A stretch of DNA of 64,000 nucleotides from assembly GCA_016858145.1 (NCBI GenBank), contig JAEHOE010000009.1:1612001-1676000 (forward strand), given 5' to 3'. Made by a program: the position numbers and the translations under genes. Shown here piece after piece: positions 20,760-41,400 of this stretch; within the stretch, counting starts at the first letter, position 1, and each line of letters starts with the position of its first letter. A model generated the notes under the pieces. The model had not been told where the DNA came from, did no database searches, and worked only from the letters and a program-made list of their open reading frames with translations. Origin of the DNA: Edaphochlamys debaryana. Its lineage: Eukaryota > Chlorophyta > Chlorophyceae > Chlamydomonadales.

Positions 20760-22356
20760 ACGGCGGGCTTGCAGCGGCGTAGCTCACCGCTACGGGTCTG
20801 TCCCAACCGAGGGGAGCTGCTTCAGTACATCGGATGCCTCGCATGTGCAGCGCTGGGCGAGCGTGCGTGGCGGCGGGATTTCCTGGAGCCAGCGAGACCT
20901 TGGCATGCCGACAGGAGCAGCCGTGTGCGTGGTGCGCAGGGGATGGGGGGGGGGGTAGTTGACGAATGGCTGGGCACTCTTGGTTCAGGGGGTTGGGCCC
21001 GGCCCGGTCAGGGTGGGCCGGCCGGGATCGGTTCGGGCAGAGGGCTGGGGGGCCAATACTACAAAGGATTTACACGGAGCTGCGCTGGTGGACGGCACGA
21101 GTACTTCCTGTGCGGATTCACGGCAAAGGGGCCTCAAGCGCCAACTGCCAAGTCCACTGCCTCGGACTTGGGGTTATTATCGACAATGGGGCGTAGTGCG
21201 GCTGCTGGGGAAAGGGGGCGAGGGCCGGGACCGCAGCTATGCCAGCAGAGAGCGCCGAGCATACCCGCTCACCCGGAGTTGGGGTAGAAGACATCAACGA
21301 AGCGAAGCGCTTGGTTGTGGCGTAGGGCGTGTTCCGCTCACCCGGAGTTGGGGCAGTGTGCGTCCAAGCACCGCACCGCGCTCCCCCCGGGGCGCCTGCC
21401 CGCCCTGCCAGCCTGCCTCCCCCCCCCGCGGCCGCGGCATTGTCCAACTGTCCGCGTAACAACAACAACAACAACAACAACAACAATAACAGCACAATTG
21501 TCCCGGGCTCCGTCCCAAAGGCTTTGCCCGTGGCGCTCTGCGTCCGAGGCGATGCATAGAATTGGGGGGTTGGGTTTTTGCGTTGTACCAACCAGTATGG
21601 CCAGGGAGGAATCGCCGCCGGCCCGGCGGCTCCTCGGCAGTGTTTGGTCACTTTTGATTAGCAGAGCCTGGGCAGAGCGTAGGATGCGTCATTACAGAGA
21701 ACAGTATAGGAGACGTGGTCCCTGGTGCACTGGTGCGCGGGGGTCGGACGTTCCGGGGCCCTACCGAGGCCTTGTGCCTGCTTGGGGCGCGGGGTGGCGG
21801 GCGTGGGCGCGCGCCTCGTGGCCCTCGCGCGTGGGGTCACAGTTCTGGTCCTGAAGCGGCTACCGCTTTTAAAACGCGGACTTTGTGTTGAGATACCTGC
21901 GCCAACCTGTGTGGAGAAAGGCGCGACGCGTCTTTCGGCAGAATAAGCGCAGGAATAGGGCTGCTTCCGGCGGAGCCTTTATTACCCAACCAGTTCCCCC
22001 TTCAGATTCTGAGCTCGCACCTGTGCGTGCAAAGTGTTCAGATATGCCCGGGCTCGCGGCCTTGGGCGGTGCAGCTGCGACTCCGACGACGCGTTGCCGA
22101 AAGAATCGTCCTAACCGAACCGAACCCCAATCGCACCCGTGGCGGCAAGGCCGGCCGTCGCGACTTTCTAGCCCGCAGCAGCCACTCTCAGGTCTTTATC
22201 CTAGTGGCAATCATCTGAATCCTACCTGGGCTTGTCATATAGTGCGGCTGCGTGTGTGCAATAGCGGGCCAGTCGGAGCGTTCGCAGCGAGCCCCCTCGA
22301 CGAAGGCCCAGTGAGCCCTAAAACTATACCTTCAATAACTGCTATAGCATGCGGAC
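20760..22356 (+). other. Intergenic region and 5' region of the kinase gene
   Basis: Holds the 3' end of the small orphan gene and the 5' UTR of the kinase. No frame has convincing coding character. An AAC microsatellite and a duplicated 19-bp element beginning CGCTCACCCGG (21266-21284, 21335-21353) are visible. No TGTAA is seen here on the plus strand. Confidence 0.4.
21458..21490 (+). repeat. (AAC)n microsatellite
   Basis: About ten AAC trinucleotides with one AAT near the end. Confidence 0.9.
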
Positions 22357-29062
<6,706 letters not shown>

Positions 29063-31280
29063 AGGAGCCTGCCTGGGCGCGCGTTGCTAGCTAGGTGCCC
29101 GGGGGAGCCTTACTTGCTCTGGAGATGAGGTCGGGTTGGTTGCGCCCGCCCACTGCCGGATCAGGGGGGGGGGCAGGAAGTGTGAAAATAGCAGTGCACG
29201 GCAGGGGGGGGGGGGGGTCGGGGGCGTCGGGACTTTTGTGGGGTGGTGTAGGAGACTAATGTTTTTACCCCCCCCCTGGCCGGATGATGGTTTTTTACCT
29301 TTGCACTTGTGTGCGCGTGCTTGTCTAACTGATCGTGAGTTTGCAGGCGGCGCCTGCTGAGGGTGTAGGAGGGTAGGGGACCCCTCGCTCCGTAAACGAT
29401 TTTGTGTGCAATGTGGGGTGCAGCACATGCAGAGACTTGAGCGGGCGGGAGTCCTCGAGGACCGTGACGCCAGCCGTAGCTGGGGCTACGGTAGACATGC
29501 TGAACGCAACCCCCGTCTGTCCACTCATGCACCCAGTGCCATTCCAATAATGTTTAAATGCGTGCGAAATGACGACCATGCTTGGTAGATAACTGCATGC
29601 GCGTGAAGTAATAAAAAGCTCCGCTAGACAGGATCATGTGGGGAATGTCTGGGGGCGTGTCATACCTCAATAAACCTGCATCTTGCAAGTGGGCGCATCT
29701 TCTTGCATAGGCGAGAGGGAGGCTGTGGGGGCGCATGTTGCGTAGTGAACCCTGAGTTTGGGATCGTTCCCCCCACCCCACCCAGAATTGGGTATCCCGC
29801 GGCGTTGTGCCCCGGCCGGCTCTCCGCAAACATTGCATGCGGGGGGGTTAGCCTGGACGGACGGCGCACGTTCCTGAGTTGTTCCAAGGAGCGCCGCTCG
29901 TTAGCTACTACAGCTGTTTGGCCGCTCGGGATAAAGATAGGGAGTTTAGCGCCCGTTGCGTGTTCTGTGGGGTGCCAGCATTGTCATCGACGGTGTTTGC
30001 ATTAGGGGCCCAGTGGGGCGGGCCCTTATTCATCTTGCCCACACGCCCACCCACTTTGCCCCCCACCCTTCCGATTTATCTCATGGACCCGAGTTTGTCC
30101 CGTCAGCCGAGAGCGAGCCCACGCACTCTGTTTGACCGCAGCTAGCTTGAGAGTTGGGTCTGCTGGGTGGACCTGCTCGATGCATTGTGACCTTCCTCAT
30201 GGCCTGTGTTCAGCTTTCTGCGCCGCAAGAAAGGCCATAGCCCTTGCTCCTTGCAGCCAGTCACGTCGGTTGGCTTCAGAGGTGCGCTGTCTTGGTGCCT
30301 TGAACGACTCGGGGGCTGCGATGATTACGGCGGGAAGCGCCCTCCAGAGGGTGAGGGCGGGGTTGAGCGAGAGTGCCATCTATCTGCTGGGGGCGTAGTG
30401 TCAGGCGCGGCGGTTTCGGGGCCGAGTCCCCGGGGCATTGATTGGCCCGTGTCGGCCCTTTCCCGAGTGCGGCAAGTGTGCCTTGCTCTGTTGTTTCCCT
30501 TGTCAGGGCGTTGGAATTCACTCTCTTGATATGCGGAGGGGCAGCCGCCGGTATAAGGCAGGTGGCTGCCTTTCGACGGCCTTTGGACATACAGCTGGGC
30601 GTTGCACGGCCCTGGCGCCCGAGAGGCATGAGGCATATGGACACCCCAGTGAAGGGCAGTGGGATTCCTTGTAATCTTGTTATCAATGGTGGGTGCCGGA
30701 GTTGAGACCATCTCAGACTTTGGCATGACCTGACCGCCATACATCGGGTCGTGAGCAAGTGAGGCGATAGATCAGCCCTTGCGCGCCGCCTCTGCAGCAG
30801 GTCTCTGCCCCTGAGCCTTGCCCCTCACCAGGGGGCCATGCCCACCAAACTAGTAAGCCCTTCGGTGGTTGCTCGCTTCACTGAAGGCGGCTTCCCAGAT
30901 CCCAGTGACCCTAACAATGAGGCTGACCAGCGGCTTTCAGCCTTGCAAGACTCCAGACCGCTCCTCCTCCTTCGCTCCGTCCGCCGCTCAACTCAAGGGA
31001 AGCGCATGCGCTCAATCCACAGCCTTGCTCACGCACTTCAGGGCAGGACCGCGTGCCCGTGTCACCCGCAACGCCGCAAGCCCTCCAAGCCATGTCCCAC
31101 ACATTACCCCCTTTCCAAAGTCCCTCCCTTCCGTTAGTCGCGACTGCAATTGCACGCCACAGCCCCGGCCCCAGCTTTGACTCACTCGTTGCCGCCCGGC
31201 CACGCAAGCACTCGCACTTCACAAGCCTGGCCCAAGGTTCGCGTGCGCGAAGATGGGGTCAACGTGGCTGATCTGCGAAT
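29063..31280. other. Intergenic region with kinase 3' UTR (convergent with the coiled-coil gene)
   Basis: No supportable gene on either strand. Poly-G runs near 29165-29220 and a poly-C run near 29270 stand out. The first TGTAA is 1.6 kb after the kinase stop. A short frame at 30838 has an ATG but no coding bias or splice support, so it is not called. Confidence 0.4.
30670..30674 (+). terminator. TGTAA, possible polyadenylation signal of the kinase gene
   Basis: First TGTAA after the kinase stop. The distance makes this uncertain. Confidence 0.3.
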
Positions 31281-34200
31281 CTAGCCCCTCCAGGCCAGGA
31301 GCGAATCGATGCGTCGCTGCAGGTCGTTGAACATGACCCCCCGCTCCGAGACCACGTGGTCCAGGCTGTTGAAGTACCACTGCTTGTCGTACGAGATCTG
31401 CCGCCGCAGATCTGCGATCTCGTCCTTGATCCGGCTGATCTGCAGCGCGTCCGCGCCGCCGTACGGCAGCACCCCCAGCGATGCTACTGGCGGCGGCGCC
31501 TTGTAGGCGGAGGCGGGGCGGCGGGCCGCGACGGCGGAGGCAGCGGCTCCGCCACCGGCTGCCGTAGCGGCGGCTGCCGCCAGCCGATCCACCAAGATCT
31601 CGCGCTTCAGCTCCTGCAGCTGCAGCCGTACATCGTACATCTGCTGATCCAGAGATGCGTCCAGGTGGTTGATCGCGTCGAGCCGGGGGTCGCTCTCCGC
31701 CGGCGCCGCCGGCGCTTGCGGCGGCGGCGCCGGCGGGAAGAGCGCGCGGGCGGTGCTGCTGCCACCGGCGCTGCCGAGGCCGGCGGCGGCGGCGGCGCGC
31801 TCGGCGGCGCTGGCGGTGCTGAGGTGGCCGGCGACGCGACTGTACGACCCCAGCGTCGCCGCCAGGGCCCTGTTGACCTGCTTGAGCTTCTCTACCTCTG
31901 CCAACAGCAGGGCGTCGAGCGGCGACGCGCCCACGTCAGCAGCTGCCGTACGCCGTACGGTGGCGGGCGCATCGTCGCCGTACCTTTCGTACAGGGAGCC
32001 GCCGATGACGGCGGCGGAGCCGTAGCCGGGGTCGTAGAGGGGGGTGGCGGGGGTGGAGCCGGCGGCGGCGCCGGGGTCAAGGCCCTTGGCGGGGGTGGCA
32101 AGCAGCGCGTCGGGTTCCTCAGCCGCCGCGGCGGGGGCCGGCGAGGAGGCGTGGGGGGTGGCTACCATGGGTCCGGCTGCGGGGATAAAGCCCGCGAAGG
32201 AGGAACTCGTGCCTGCCTCGCCGCCGCCGGGGCCCGCCGCCTCCGCCTCGCCGTCGCCGTCGCCTGATGGAAAGTGGGCCGACAGCTCTGCGAGGGCCGA
32301 GTCGACCGCTGCCAGAGCCGAGTCCACCTGCCCACGGCTCAGGGAAACATGCGGCGTGTCAGTGCATGTCTTGTGCTCAAATGGGGATGGGGAAGCATGG
32401 CGGCGCCGGTGTGGCGGAGGGGCGCACAGAGGGTGTGAACTAGGGGTATGCCAGACAGGTGCTGCCGACGGCACGAGGCTTGGCGCGATTCCCAGCACGG
32501 GACGCCAACTACTAAGCATCCACCACCGAGCTGAGCCCTCAGCCATGGGTTATCGAAGCACCCACACAGCCCCGCTCGGACCTGTGCCCCACCTGCTGGT
32601 GATCGGCTCGGAGCTCTGCGTCGAACTCTGCCGCCTCCGCCTCCACCTCGGCCTCCACCTCGGACCGGGCCTTGGGGCTAGCGGGCGGCGGCGTGGGCAG
32701 CTGGATGGGCGCCTTGGGCGTGTGACGGCCCGCAGCGGCGGCGGCGGCAGCATCGGCCTCCGCCGCCGCTGAGTCCGCCGCCACGGCGGCGGCGGCGGCC
32801 GCGTCGGTCAGGGCGTCGAGGCCGGCGTCGTCCCGTAGGGCCGCCGCAATGGCTGCGTCGGTCTCGCCTCGGAATGTGTTACTAAGGGCGGCGGCGGCGG
32901 CCACCGTGGCAGCGGCGGCTGCGGTGGCGGCGGCGGCGGCGGTCGCCGCTGCCGCGGCGGCCGTACCGGCGCCGTCGGGCCGCGAAGCGGCCTCCGCCAG
33001 CCCCTCCGCCTGCTTCAGCGCCTCGTACGACGGCCCCAGGTACGGCCTGTGCAGCGTGTACGGCGTGTACGGCACGTACGCGGGGATCTGTACGGGAGGC
33101 TGGGCTGCAGGAGCCGCATCGGAGCTGAACTGCACGCGCCGGGCAGGCGCGGCGGCGGCGGCGGCGGCAGCTGCCGCTGCCGAGTCGGCGGCGGCTTCCG
33201 CGGCGGCGGCGGCACGGGCAGCGGAGGCGGCGGCCTCTCCGAGGTCGCCCCCTGCGCTGACTTGCCTGAGGGTTGTCCGGGTACCACGCGAGTGTGATGA
33301 AGGGTAGAGGTCAAGTAAGGTCCGTCCAGGGTGGGACCTTGCCTCCCGCATCCTCTGGGGTTGTTGCTACTGCCTGTATCCCACCCCTCCTCTTGCCCTC
33401 CCTCCGTCCCCCCTTCTAACCCCTGGCCCCCCTGCCCCCGGCCCTCTCCATCTGCCCCCCTGCCCCCCTGCCCCACGCCCCCCTGTCCCCCGCGGGCCCC
33501 CACCTGCCGTCCAGCAGGCCTCGGCACGCCACCACCAGGCCCTGCAGCTCCCCGCGCAGCCGCTCGTTCTCCCGGTTCAGCCTGTGAAGGGGTGCACCGC
33601 AGGCGCTTAGTAAACCAGCAGTGTTGGATACGTGCTCTGAAGCAAGACCCGCAGCCTTTTGCTCTCGCCGCTCAGCCTTTGGTGACAGGAACAACCCCTA
33701 ATAACGACTCAGCCCGTCGCCTCCCTGATGCCCCTCCTGCATCCCAGCCCTGCACCGGCTTTCGGATCCTCCCAGCTCCTCCCAGCTCCTCCCAGCCAAT
33801 CCCAGGTGCTCACGCGAGGACGCGCTCCTGTCTGTGTGCCTCCGCCAGAGCGCCCTCCGCCGCCTTTAGCCGCTCCGCAGCGGCCAGGCGTTCCGCCTGG
33901 GAGAGGGAAAAGGGGAAGGGGAAGCGGGGGGCGGGGTCCGCGGACATGGGGGGTGGGTCTCATGGGGAAGGCGGAGCAGGCAGGAACCCCGCTCCTACTC
34001 CCCTCCTCCACCGCTCCCCCCCGCCCCTCAACCCCGTCATTCTGGCCATCTCAATCCTTGCCTCTCTCTCCCCTTTCTCTCTCGCCCCAACTCCTCCCCT
34101 CTTGACCTGTTTCGCCAGCACCGCCCTTCCCCTTCTTGGCCTGTTTCGCTAGCACCGCCCTTCCCGTTCCCCCTGCCCCCTCTCCGCCCCCCACCCTCCT

Positions 34201-34982
34201 GGCCAGTTAAGCCAGCACCGCGTCGTCATCCTCGTGCTGAACCTGCCCGTTACACTTCCCCAAACACACACGCCTCCCCCCTGGCACCCTTCCCCTTTCC
34301 TCCTCCCCCCCACCTTCTTGGCCAGCTCCCCCAGTGCTGCCTCTTCCTTGAGGTCGGTGGACAGAGAGGCGGCCTCCTTGGACCACCGAGCCACCTTGGA
34401 GGCCAGAGCCTGCAGGTCCTCGCGGGTGGCGTCAAACTGCGAGGGATTGGAGGTTGGGTTGTGGGAGGGAGGACGGGGCGGCGAGGAGGCAGCGGGGGCG
34501 CGAGGGCGCTTGCGCGGAAGGTGGAAGGGCGTCGCGGGGAAGCGTGGCGCGAGCAGGTGTACCGGGGGTGGGGGTGGGGGTGCGGGGATGCACTCGCCTT
34601 GCTTACAACGTCCTGCAGGGCTGTTCCTCGAGCCGCTGCCGCCTTGGCCTCTCGTGCAGCCCGGCGCCGGGGAGAGGCGCTACGGGCGCGGATTCTCGCA
34701 CTGACGGGCAACGATGAGTCGCCCAAGTATGGGTACCGCCTGAGGCCCTGCTTCCAGCTCTCATCCGGGTACACGCTGTAGTCGCCACGGAACCTGGCAG
34801 GGGAAAGGGTGTAGAGGGCCCGGAGCTCAGCGGAAGCCCGGTGGATGGCGTGCACATGCGGGGCCAGGACCCAAAACCTAGCTGCCACCGCCTTTCATGC
34901 GGACGCACCCTGAGAAGGGCGAGCCGAAGGTTCGGCCGACGGAGCTGCCGAACGGCCATTTGCTTTGAGAGTCTCTCGCCAT
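31281..34982 (-). CDS. Coiled-coil protein, 754 aa, seven exons
   Basis: Exons (minus strand): 34982-34909, 34793-34607, 34436-34314, 33896-33814, 33581-33504, 33265-32593, 32327-31281; all phases agree. The ATG at 34982 is chosen because it alone supplies the phase-2 exon needed to join FRGDYSVYPDESW. Residues 1-90 are basic and ordered-looking. Roughly 90-200 form coiled coil (EDLQALASKVARWSKEAASL; ERLAAAERLKAAEGALAEAH; LNRENERLRGELQGL). An Ala-rich region with a Tyr/Pro patch (YVPYTPYTLHRPY) follows. Further helical segments occur near 460 and 560, and the C-terminal 100 or so residues are again heptad-like (YDVRLQLQELKREI; IADLRRQISYDKQWYFNSLD). The pattern suits a structural or centrosomal/ciliary scaffold, but no family is recognised. 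It is divergent from the giant coiled-coil gene by 433 bp. Confidence 0.75.
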
Positions 34983-35415
34983 CTTGCTTGGCGGTTACAT
35001 GTAACACCAGGGCCGCTGCTGAATAGTGTACGCTGTATGATGCTGTGTGTAGCAGTTCTTTCAGATATGCTGGCGTCTGGTCTTGCTTGCGTCTTTTAGC
35101 CCGGGTTCGATTGGGCGAAGCGACGTTCATCGCGACACGTTCATCGCGACACTCGCGGGCCAGCCCGCAACAAAGACGCCTGTCTGCATTTCTGATACCA
35201 CTCTGTGTAGCTAGCTCGTGATGCAGTTCGCCAGCGATTGGCCAGCTACCGTTTGTGCCAGCAAAGGAGGCTTGACCTATAGCTTACCTGAGCATGTGTG
35301 TGGCCATATGTAGCTTAGCGATGGCCCGGCGGGGCAGGGGCGCTCTACCGTCCTGAGTCAAAGCCGCTCGGTCAAAGCAGTCACGCAGCCTGACGCCGAG
35401 GCCTAACCTGTGCCA
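34983..35415. promoter_or_regulatory. Divergent promoter region between two coiled-coil genes
   Basis: 433 bp between two start codons facing away from each other. It includes a 14-bp tandem duplication, CGTTCATCGCGACA, at 35124-35151. No TATA box is evident. Confidence 0.5.
35124..35151. repeat. 14-bp tandem duplication in the divergent promoter
   Basis: Two exact, adjacent copies of CGTTCATCGCGACA. Could be a paired binding site; unproven. Confidence 0.8.
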
Positions 35416-38400
35416 ATGAAGCCGACTAAATATGATATAGCCAGCGCGGCGCTCCTCGCAAACATCAAACACAACGATGGCGAGGCCCGGAGAGAACTGA
35501 CGACCACCATGCGCAAGGCTAGGGGCCGCACCGGCCTTGAGCTGCTGCACCGCACGCTTCACGCTGGCGAAGCACGTCAGCTTGGCAACGCCGCCGAGCT
35601 GGCTGCCGGCCTGCTCACGGTGCCCTCGGCGAGCGCGACCGACCGCTCCCGCCGCTCACCCGCGGCCAACCGGCTCGCTCCCAGCCCCATCCTCGCTGAC
35701 GCTCGCCGCGCAGTGCTTGTGGAGCGCCGCTTAGCCAAGCACTACGACCTGGACCGCCAAGACCCCGCACGGACGCGCCCCAAGTCCTCGCCGTCTCCCC
35801 AGCCACGCCGGGACCGCAGCCCGCCCGGCTCCCCCTCCCTAGCCTCCCTCTTCCTCGGCGCCTCTCCAAGCAGCGACGCCGGCCGCGGCCGCACCACCAG
35901 GAGCCGCCGCTCTCCCAATCGCGACGCCCTGCTCGCACTGGAGGCGCTGGCAACTGCGGGTCGCAGCCCCCGCTCCGCCCTGCCCAACCGCGCCAGTCCG
36001 GAGCGAAGGCGCGGCCGCAACTACAAGCGTGAGGGCGCCACGGTGGCCAGCGACGACCTCTCCACCAGCAGCAGTGACTTTGAAGACGCGGACCTCGACA
36101 GCACCGCATTCACCTTCAGCACGGCTTGGCCTGGGGCTGCTCGTGAGCGGCGAGACCGCTCCGGCTCGCGGCCCTCGCCCAGCGCCCGCCCCCGCCGCGC
36201 TAGCGGCCGTGCTGACGCCGCGGCCCGTTCCCTTGCGGCGGAGATGCTGCTGCGGGGCCCCCCCTCGCCCCCGCGCAAGGCTGCCACCACCATCGCCACC
36301 GGCTTCACCACAGGGGCCACCACGCCCAGCGGCCTGTCGGGCAGCACCACGGTTGCGGCCGCCTCGCCGGCCGTGCGCGCACTGCAGATCCTCTTGCGGC
36401 GGCGCGAGGCCGGGGCCGGGGCAGGAAGCGGCCGGCGGGGCTCGCCCACACGCCGTGGCGGCCGAGACGCCAGCAGCACGCTGTACGACACGTACGGCGA
36501 CAGTGACGTGGACGATGAGTCACTGGGTGGCACGTCGACGGTTCTTTCGGCTCTGGAGCACGCGGCCCGGACCATGAGGGGCAACCGGGGGAGCCCCAGT
36601 CCTACGAAGCGGCGGCCCGGCAGGGCAGGCGGCGACGTGCGACAACGAGCCCAGGCGGCCGCCGCAGCACTGACCTCTGGCCGTGAGAGGGCCCTGCCGC
36701 GGCTGGGCTCAGCAGGGGTGGCGGCAACGCCAGGAGCTGGCCGGGGTGGCGGCGGCGGGCGGCTGACGCCTGAGCGGCTCCGCGCCAAGGAGCGTGCGGA
36801 GCAGCACATTGACCGCATCAGCGAGGCCACCGCCTCACGGGCGGCCGGCTCCCTGCGCGCCCGCAGCCCAGCTCCGCGGCCCCGCCCCGGCGCCCGTGCC
36901 GTGGGCTCGCAGCCGCCCGCCCAGCACCAGGGCCGCAGCAGCAGCTCAAGCAGCGATGTGACGATCGAGATCCCCAGCCGCCTGACCGAGAGGAGGAGGA
37001 GCCCCGCCCGGCCGCGGCAAGCCAGCAGCAGCAGTAGCAGCAGCAGCGACGAGGATCTCGTTCCGGGCCGGGCCCAGCGCGGTGCAAACGCCAGGGGTCC
37101 GTCGCCTGGGCCGGCTCGTGGCGCCACGCCAGTGCGTGCAGGTGCCGGGGACAAGGCCGCGTCCCCTGCGCCGGCGCGAGCTGCTGTAACGCCGGGGAAG
37201 GCTGGGGCGGCTGCGGGGGGCGGGGGCGGCGCGAGCGGGTGGGCGCGGCTGGCGGAGGCCGCCGCTCGGATGGCGGCAGGAGGCGGCGGCGGAGGAGGGC
37301 GCGGGCCCAGCCCGAACAAGGGCCGTGGCGCTGCACCGCCCAAGCCTCCGCCGTCGCTTAGCGTGACTTGGACCTCCTTCCCGCCGCCGACTGCACGCAC
37401 GTACGACAAGAAGTACGACAGTTATGACAGCAGCAGCAGCAGTACGGATTCGGACTCGGACCTGGATGACCGGACCACGCTGGCGTCGGGTGCGGCCAGC
37501 CGGCTACGACGCGAGGCCGAGCGCGCTGCCGCCGCCGAGCGCCGCCTGTCCTCCCGCCGCCAGCAGCGCAGCCGCAGCCGCACCCGCAGCCCCTTCCGGC
37601 CGCCGCCGTCCACGTCTACGTTTGCGCCCACGCGCCCGAGGGGCAGCGCGGGCGGGGCCTCGGACAGCACCCTCTCCACCCTGGGCAGCTTGGCCCCATC
37701 GTACACCACGGCGTTCACCGGTTTCACCAACGCAACCACGTCTGCCGGCACCGACGCCACCTTTGCCGCCTTCCTGGGCCCGCCGGCGGGCGCCCGAGAC
37801 CTCGCAGGCAAGCTGGAGCGCGCCCAACACTCCCTGGCTCGGCTGCAGCTGGGGGCGCGGCTGTTGCAGGGGGACGAGGCAGACCGGCCTCCGCCCACAC
37901 AGGAGCGAAGGGCGCGGGAGCAGAGGGAGCGCGAGGCGACCATGCGAAAGGAGCACGAGCTGCGGCTGATGCGGAAGGACCTGGGGCTCGAGTCCGCGGG
38001 CCAGAGGCCGGCGAGCGCCAGAAACACACCCGCTAGGCTCGGGGCCGGGACGCACGCGGGCACGCGGCGGGGCGTCGGCTGGGAGCAGGAGGAGGAGGAC
38101 ATCAGTGACAGCGACGATTCGTGGCTGGATGGCGTCACCCTGGAGGGTTCGGATGCCGGCATGACGGAGCTTCTGTCGCTGGTGATGGGCGAAGCTGGCC
38201 GAAGCGGGGCGGGGCGGCGGCGCAAGGGCAAGCGCGGAGGGCCGCGCAGCGCCACCACTGCCACTCGCACCGGCGCCGCCACCCCCACGACGCTCCGTGG
38301 CGCCGCCAGCACCAGCGGCTCCGAGTCCGACACGGAGGACTCGGACGATCCGTCGTACATTGTACGGCAGCGGTTGGCGCCCGGCAAGCGCATCCGACTG

Positions 38401-41400
38401 ATGCGAGCGCTGCAGCAACTGCACCGCCGCCAGCCGGATCTCTTGGACGATCCGACCCACATGAGGCGGCTTGGTCGGTTGTTGAGGTGGCTCTCTGACG
38501 GCGGCGCGGGCGGCAGCGCTGGTACGGCAGAAGATGACGTGGCGCTGGCGGCGGCGGCGCTGGGCCGCAGCGCGCGTTCCTCTCCGCCGGGCCGCAAGCG
38601 CCCGAGCCCGTCTCGTGGGGCGGTAGCCGCCACGCTGCGCAGTCTGCTCGGCGGCGGTGGCGGCGGGGCCACAACCGGAACCGCCACCGCTGTCTCCACC
38701 AGCTCTGAGAGCGGTCGGGCCGCGAGCAGCAGCGGTGGCAGCAGCAGCACAGAAGACGCGGAGCTTGCGGCGGCAGCGTTGAAGGCGTTTCGGACCGGGT
38801 CCCGTCCGGACAGGTCGCCGGAGCGCCGCCGGCGGAGCCCCGACCAGCGACGCGTGCGGGTCACTTCGCAGCAGACCTCCCCCGCCGCCAGTCGGCGACA
38901 GCCGGACAGGCGAGGGCACAGCCCAGGCGCACAGGCAGAGACGGAGGTGCGTGGGTGCCCTGGGAGATGTGGGCTGTGCTGCTGTGCCAAAGGCATTGGG
39001 GGCTGTGTTACCCCCGGGGATTTCCCGCAATTTAGAGCAACTTGCAGGGTAAGACCGTGGGCGATCCTGACCTGACTTTACCTGGCCTTCTTGTGCGCAC
39101 AGGGGTTCCTTGACGTGTTGCGTCGTGCTGAGGAGCGGGAGGGTGCGCTGGGCCCGGGGCGGGCGGGGAGCGGCGGCTCCTCAGAGGTGGAGGGGGCTAG
39201 AGGTCGAGGCCAGCGTCAAGGGCAGGTGCGTGTGCGGGGTCTAGCATCACGGGAACCTCGAGCTGCTGCTTCCTCCTTCGGAGCTGCCTTGCCTTGAAGA
39301 AGAGACACAGACCGGGCTCGACACATACTTTGCTCCATGAGACCTTGTCCTTTCCTTCCCTGACTTTGCCTTTCCTTCTCATGCACACAGGAGCTCCTCG
39401 CCGCGTTGCGTCGCACTTCGGAGGAGGAGCGCTCGACGGAGGACGACGTCCCGGCGTCTCGGCAGCAGTCACAGCCGTCATCTCTGGGGGACGCTGTGGC
39501 AGCACGGGCACGAGCGAGGGCGGAGGCAATGCTTGAGCGACAGAGGGCGGCCCCCGGAGGGCCTGGGGCGCAGCAAGCCCACCGTGGGCTCGGAAGCCAA
39601 GAGGCGGGCGAGGAGGGGTACGAGGGCGAAGCCGAGGGCCGAGGCGAGCGGTGGGGCCAAGGTGCGCGCAGGGCAGGTGGCTGGTGGGGGGCATGACCCG
39701 TAGAACTGGAGCGGCAGGGGGTTGCGAGGCTGAAGTGGACATGACTTGTAGGGTAAGGTGCTGACGGGCGGGACTGTCCAAGGGAAAGGTAGGCCTTGTG
39801 CTGGAGCTGTTGTGGATGATACTCCGCATGATGTATCCAGTCGTGCGAGTGTGCGTTCGGATGTGAGGGCAGGGTGATGTGGTCGCATGCGGGGTACAGC
39901 TGCGTTAGGGGACCATGGGCTAGCTAGCGCTGTGTGCGGCACGTTGCTGCCACGTAATCAGACATCCGGCCGGTTGAGTGCCCAGGTGACGCATCAAGTA
40001 ACAGACCAGTGACCGCTCCCTCCGTCCCCGTGTCCTCAGGCTCTGCCGGGCAAGCGTCCACTGCACCCCCTCGAGGCGACCGGCAGCCTTCTCCTGAGGT
40101 CGACTTTGACACGCCCCGGCCAACCTCAGCCCGGCGGCCCGCTACCGTTAGTGGCGCAGCCGGCGCGGATCGACCCTCCTCGGCTTACGCGTATGACCCC
40201 GCCGACCGTATGTCGCCCGGGGCCGAGGGTCGGTCGCCCCGAAAGGGCACGCGTCCAGATCAGCCCTCGACCAGCCCCCGATCTCCTGGGGGCAACGTAC
40301 GGCAGCCCCCGTGGCGCCCCGCCGGCTCTTCATCTTCCTGCAGCTCGGGCAGGGGCCTGCCGCTGCTACCGTACAGCCCACCCAAGTCTGCCCTCCCTTC
40401 CGCCGCCTCGCCGCCCCGGGGCCGCGGCCCCCGTCGCTCAGATCCCGACACCAGCGGGAGCGGCAGTGGCGGCGATGCGCCCCCTCCAGTGGCCTCTCCC
40501 CGCTCCCAATCGCTTCCAACCGCGCAACAAGACGTCCAGCCCCAGTCCACAGACACCGCCAAGAATCTTGTCGGGTCGGCTTCAGCCGCCGGGATCGGGC
40601 CTGGTTCTGGAACCGGAACCGGATCTGGATCTGCCAGTAGCGCCATTGACGACATGCGGGCGCAGCTGGCGGCATTGGAGCGCCGCCTCCTTGCGTCCCA
40701 GGCAGAGGACACGCTGGCAGGCGCCATCACTGCTGCTACTCCAGCCATCGCTGTCGCCGCCAAAGCCTCCGCAGCCACCGCACCCGTCACAGCCGTGGCC
40801 CCTGCAGCGGCGGGCTCAGGCACGGCAGCTGGAGCACCGGCAGCGACGGTCGCACTCGGTGTACCGGTCTTCGCGCTCTTGCAGGGTGTGGTGGCCACCC
40901 CCGCACAGACACAAGAGTCTGCGCCCGCTCCAGCCCCGGCTCAGCCGCTGCCTTCTGCAACGGCCGGGGTGCCGCCTGGGGTACCCCTACTGCCGCAGCC
41001 CATGCCCTTGGCAACGACAGCATTCGCATCCACGCCTGCGGTGGCTCCACCGGGGCCGTTCCAAGCGGCCGTCGGCATGCCGCAACCCCAGCCACTAGCG
41101 CAGAGCAAAGGCTCTGGGCCACGGCCCACGCCACAGCCTGCCGCCTCCCCAGAGGCCCACGAGCTCCCGCTCTTCACGGAAGGGTCCTTCGCGGCCTACG
41201 CCCTCGCCCAACCCGACGCTCCCCCCGCGACCGTCGCCGCCACTGCAGCCACGGCCGCCGCGGCTGCGGCTGCTGCCGCGGCGGCTGCGGCCGCCAGTGC
41301 TGACGCCGCCATGGCTCCATTCCCCGCATTCCGAGCCGGCACCGGTACCGTCGCTGGCGGCAATGCTGCTCCCCTTGCCGCCGCCAGCCAAGGACCCGGC

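Noticed and set aside
29160..29280. Poly-G and poly-C runs considered as a functional element
   Set aside because: Simple homopolymer runs in a 3' UTR/intergenic stretch with no further structure.
30838..31137. ATG-initiated 99-codon frame
   Set aside because: No coding bias, no splice support and no recognisable product, in the intergenic region between convergent genes.
37422..38996. Long minus-strand open frame of more than 500 codons
   Set aside because: Antisense shadow of the GC-rich first exon of the giant plus-strand gene; a second long minus frame (36021-37409) has the same cause.
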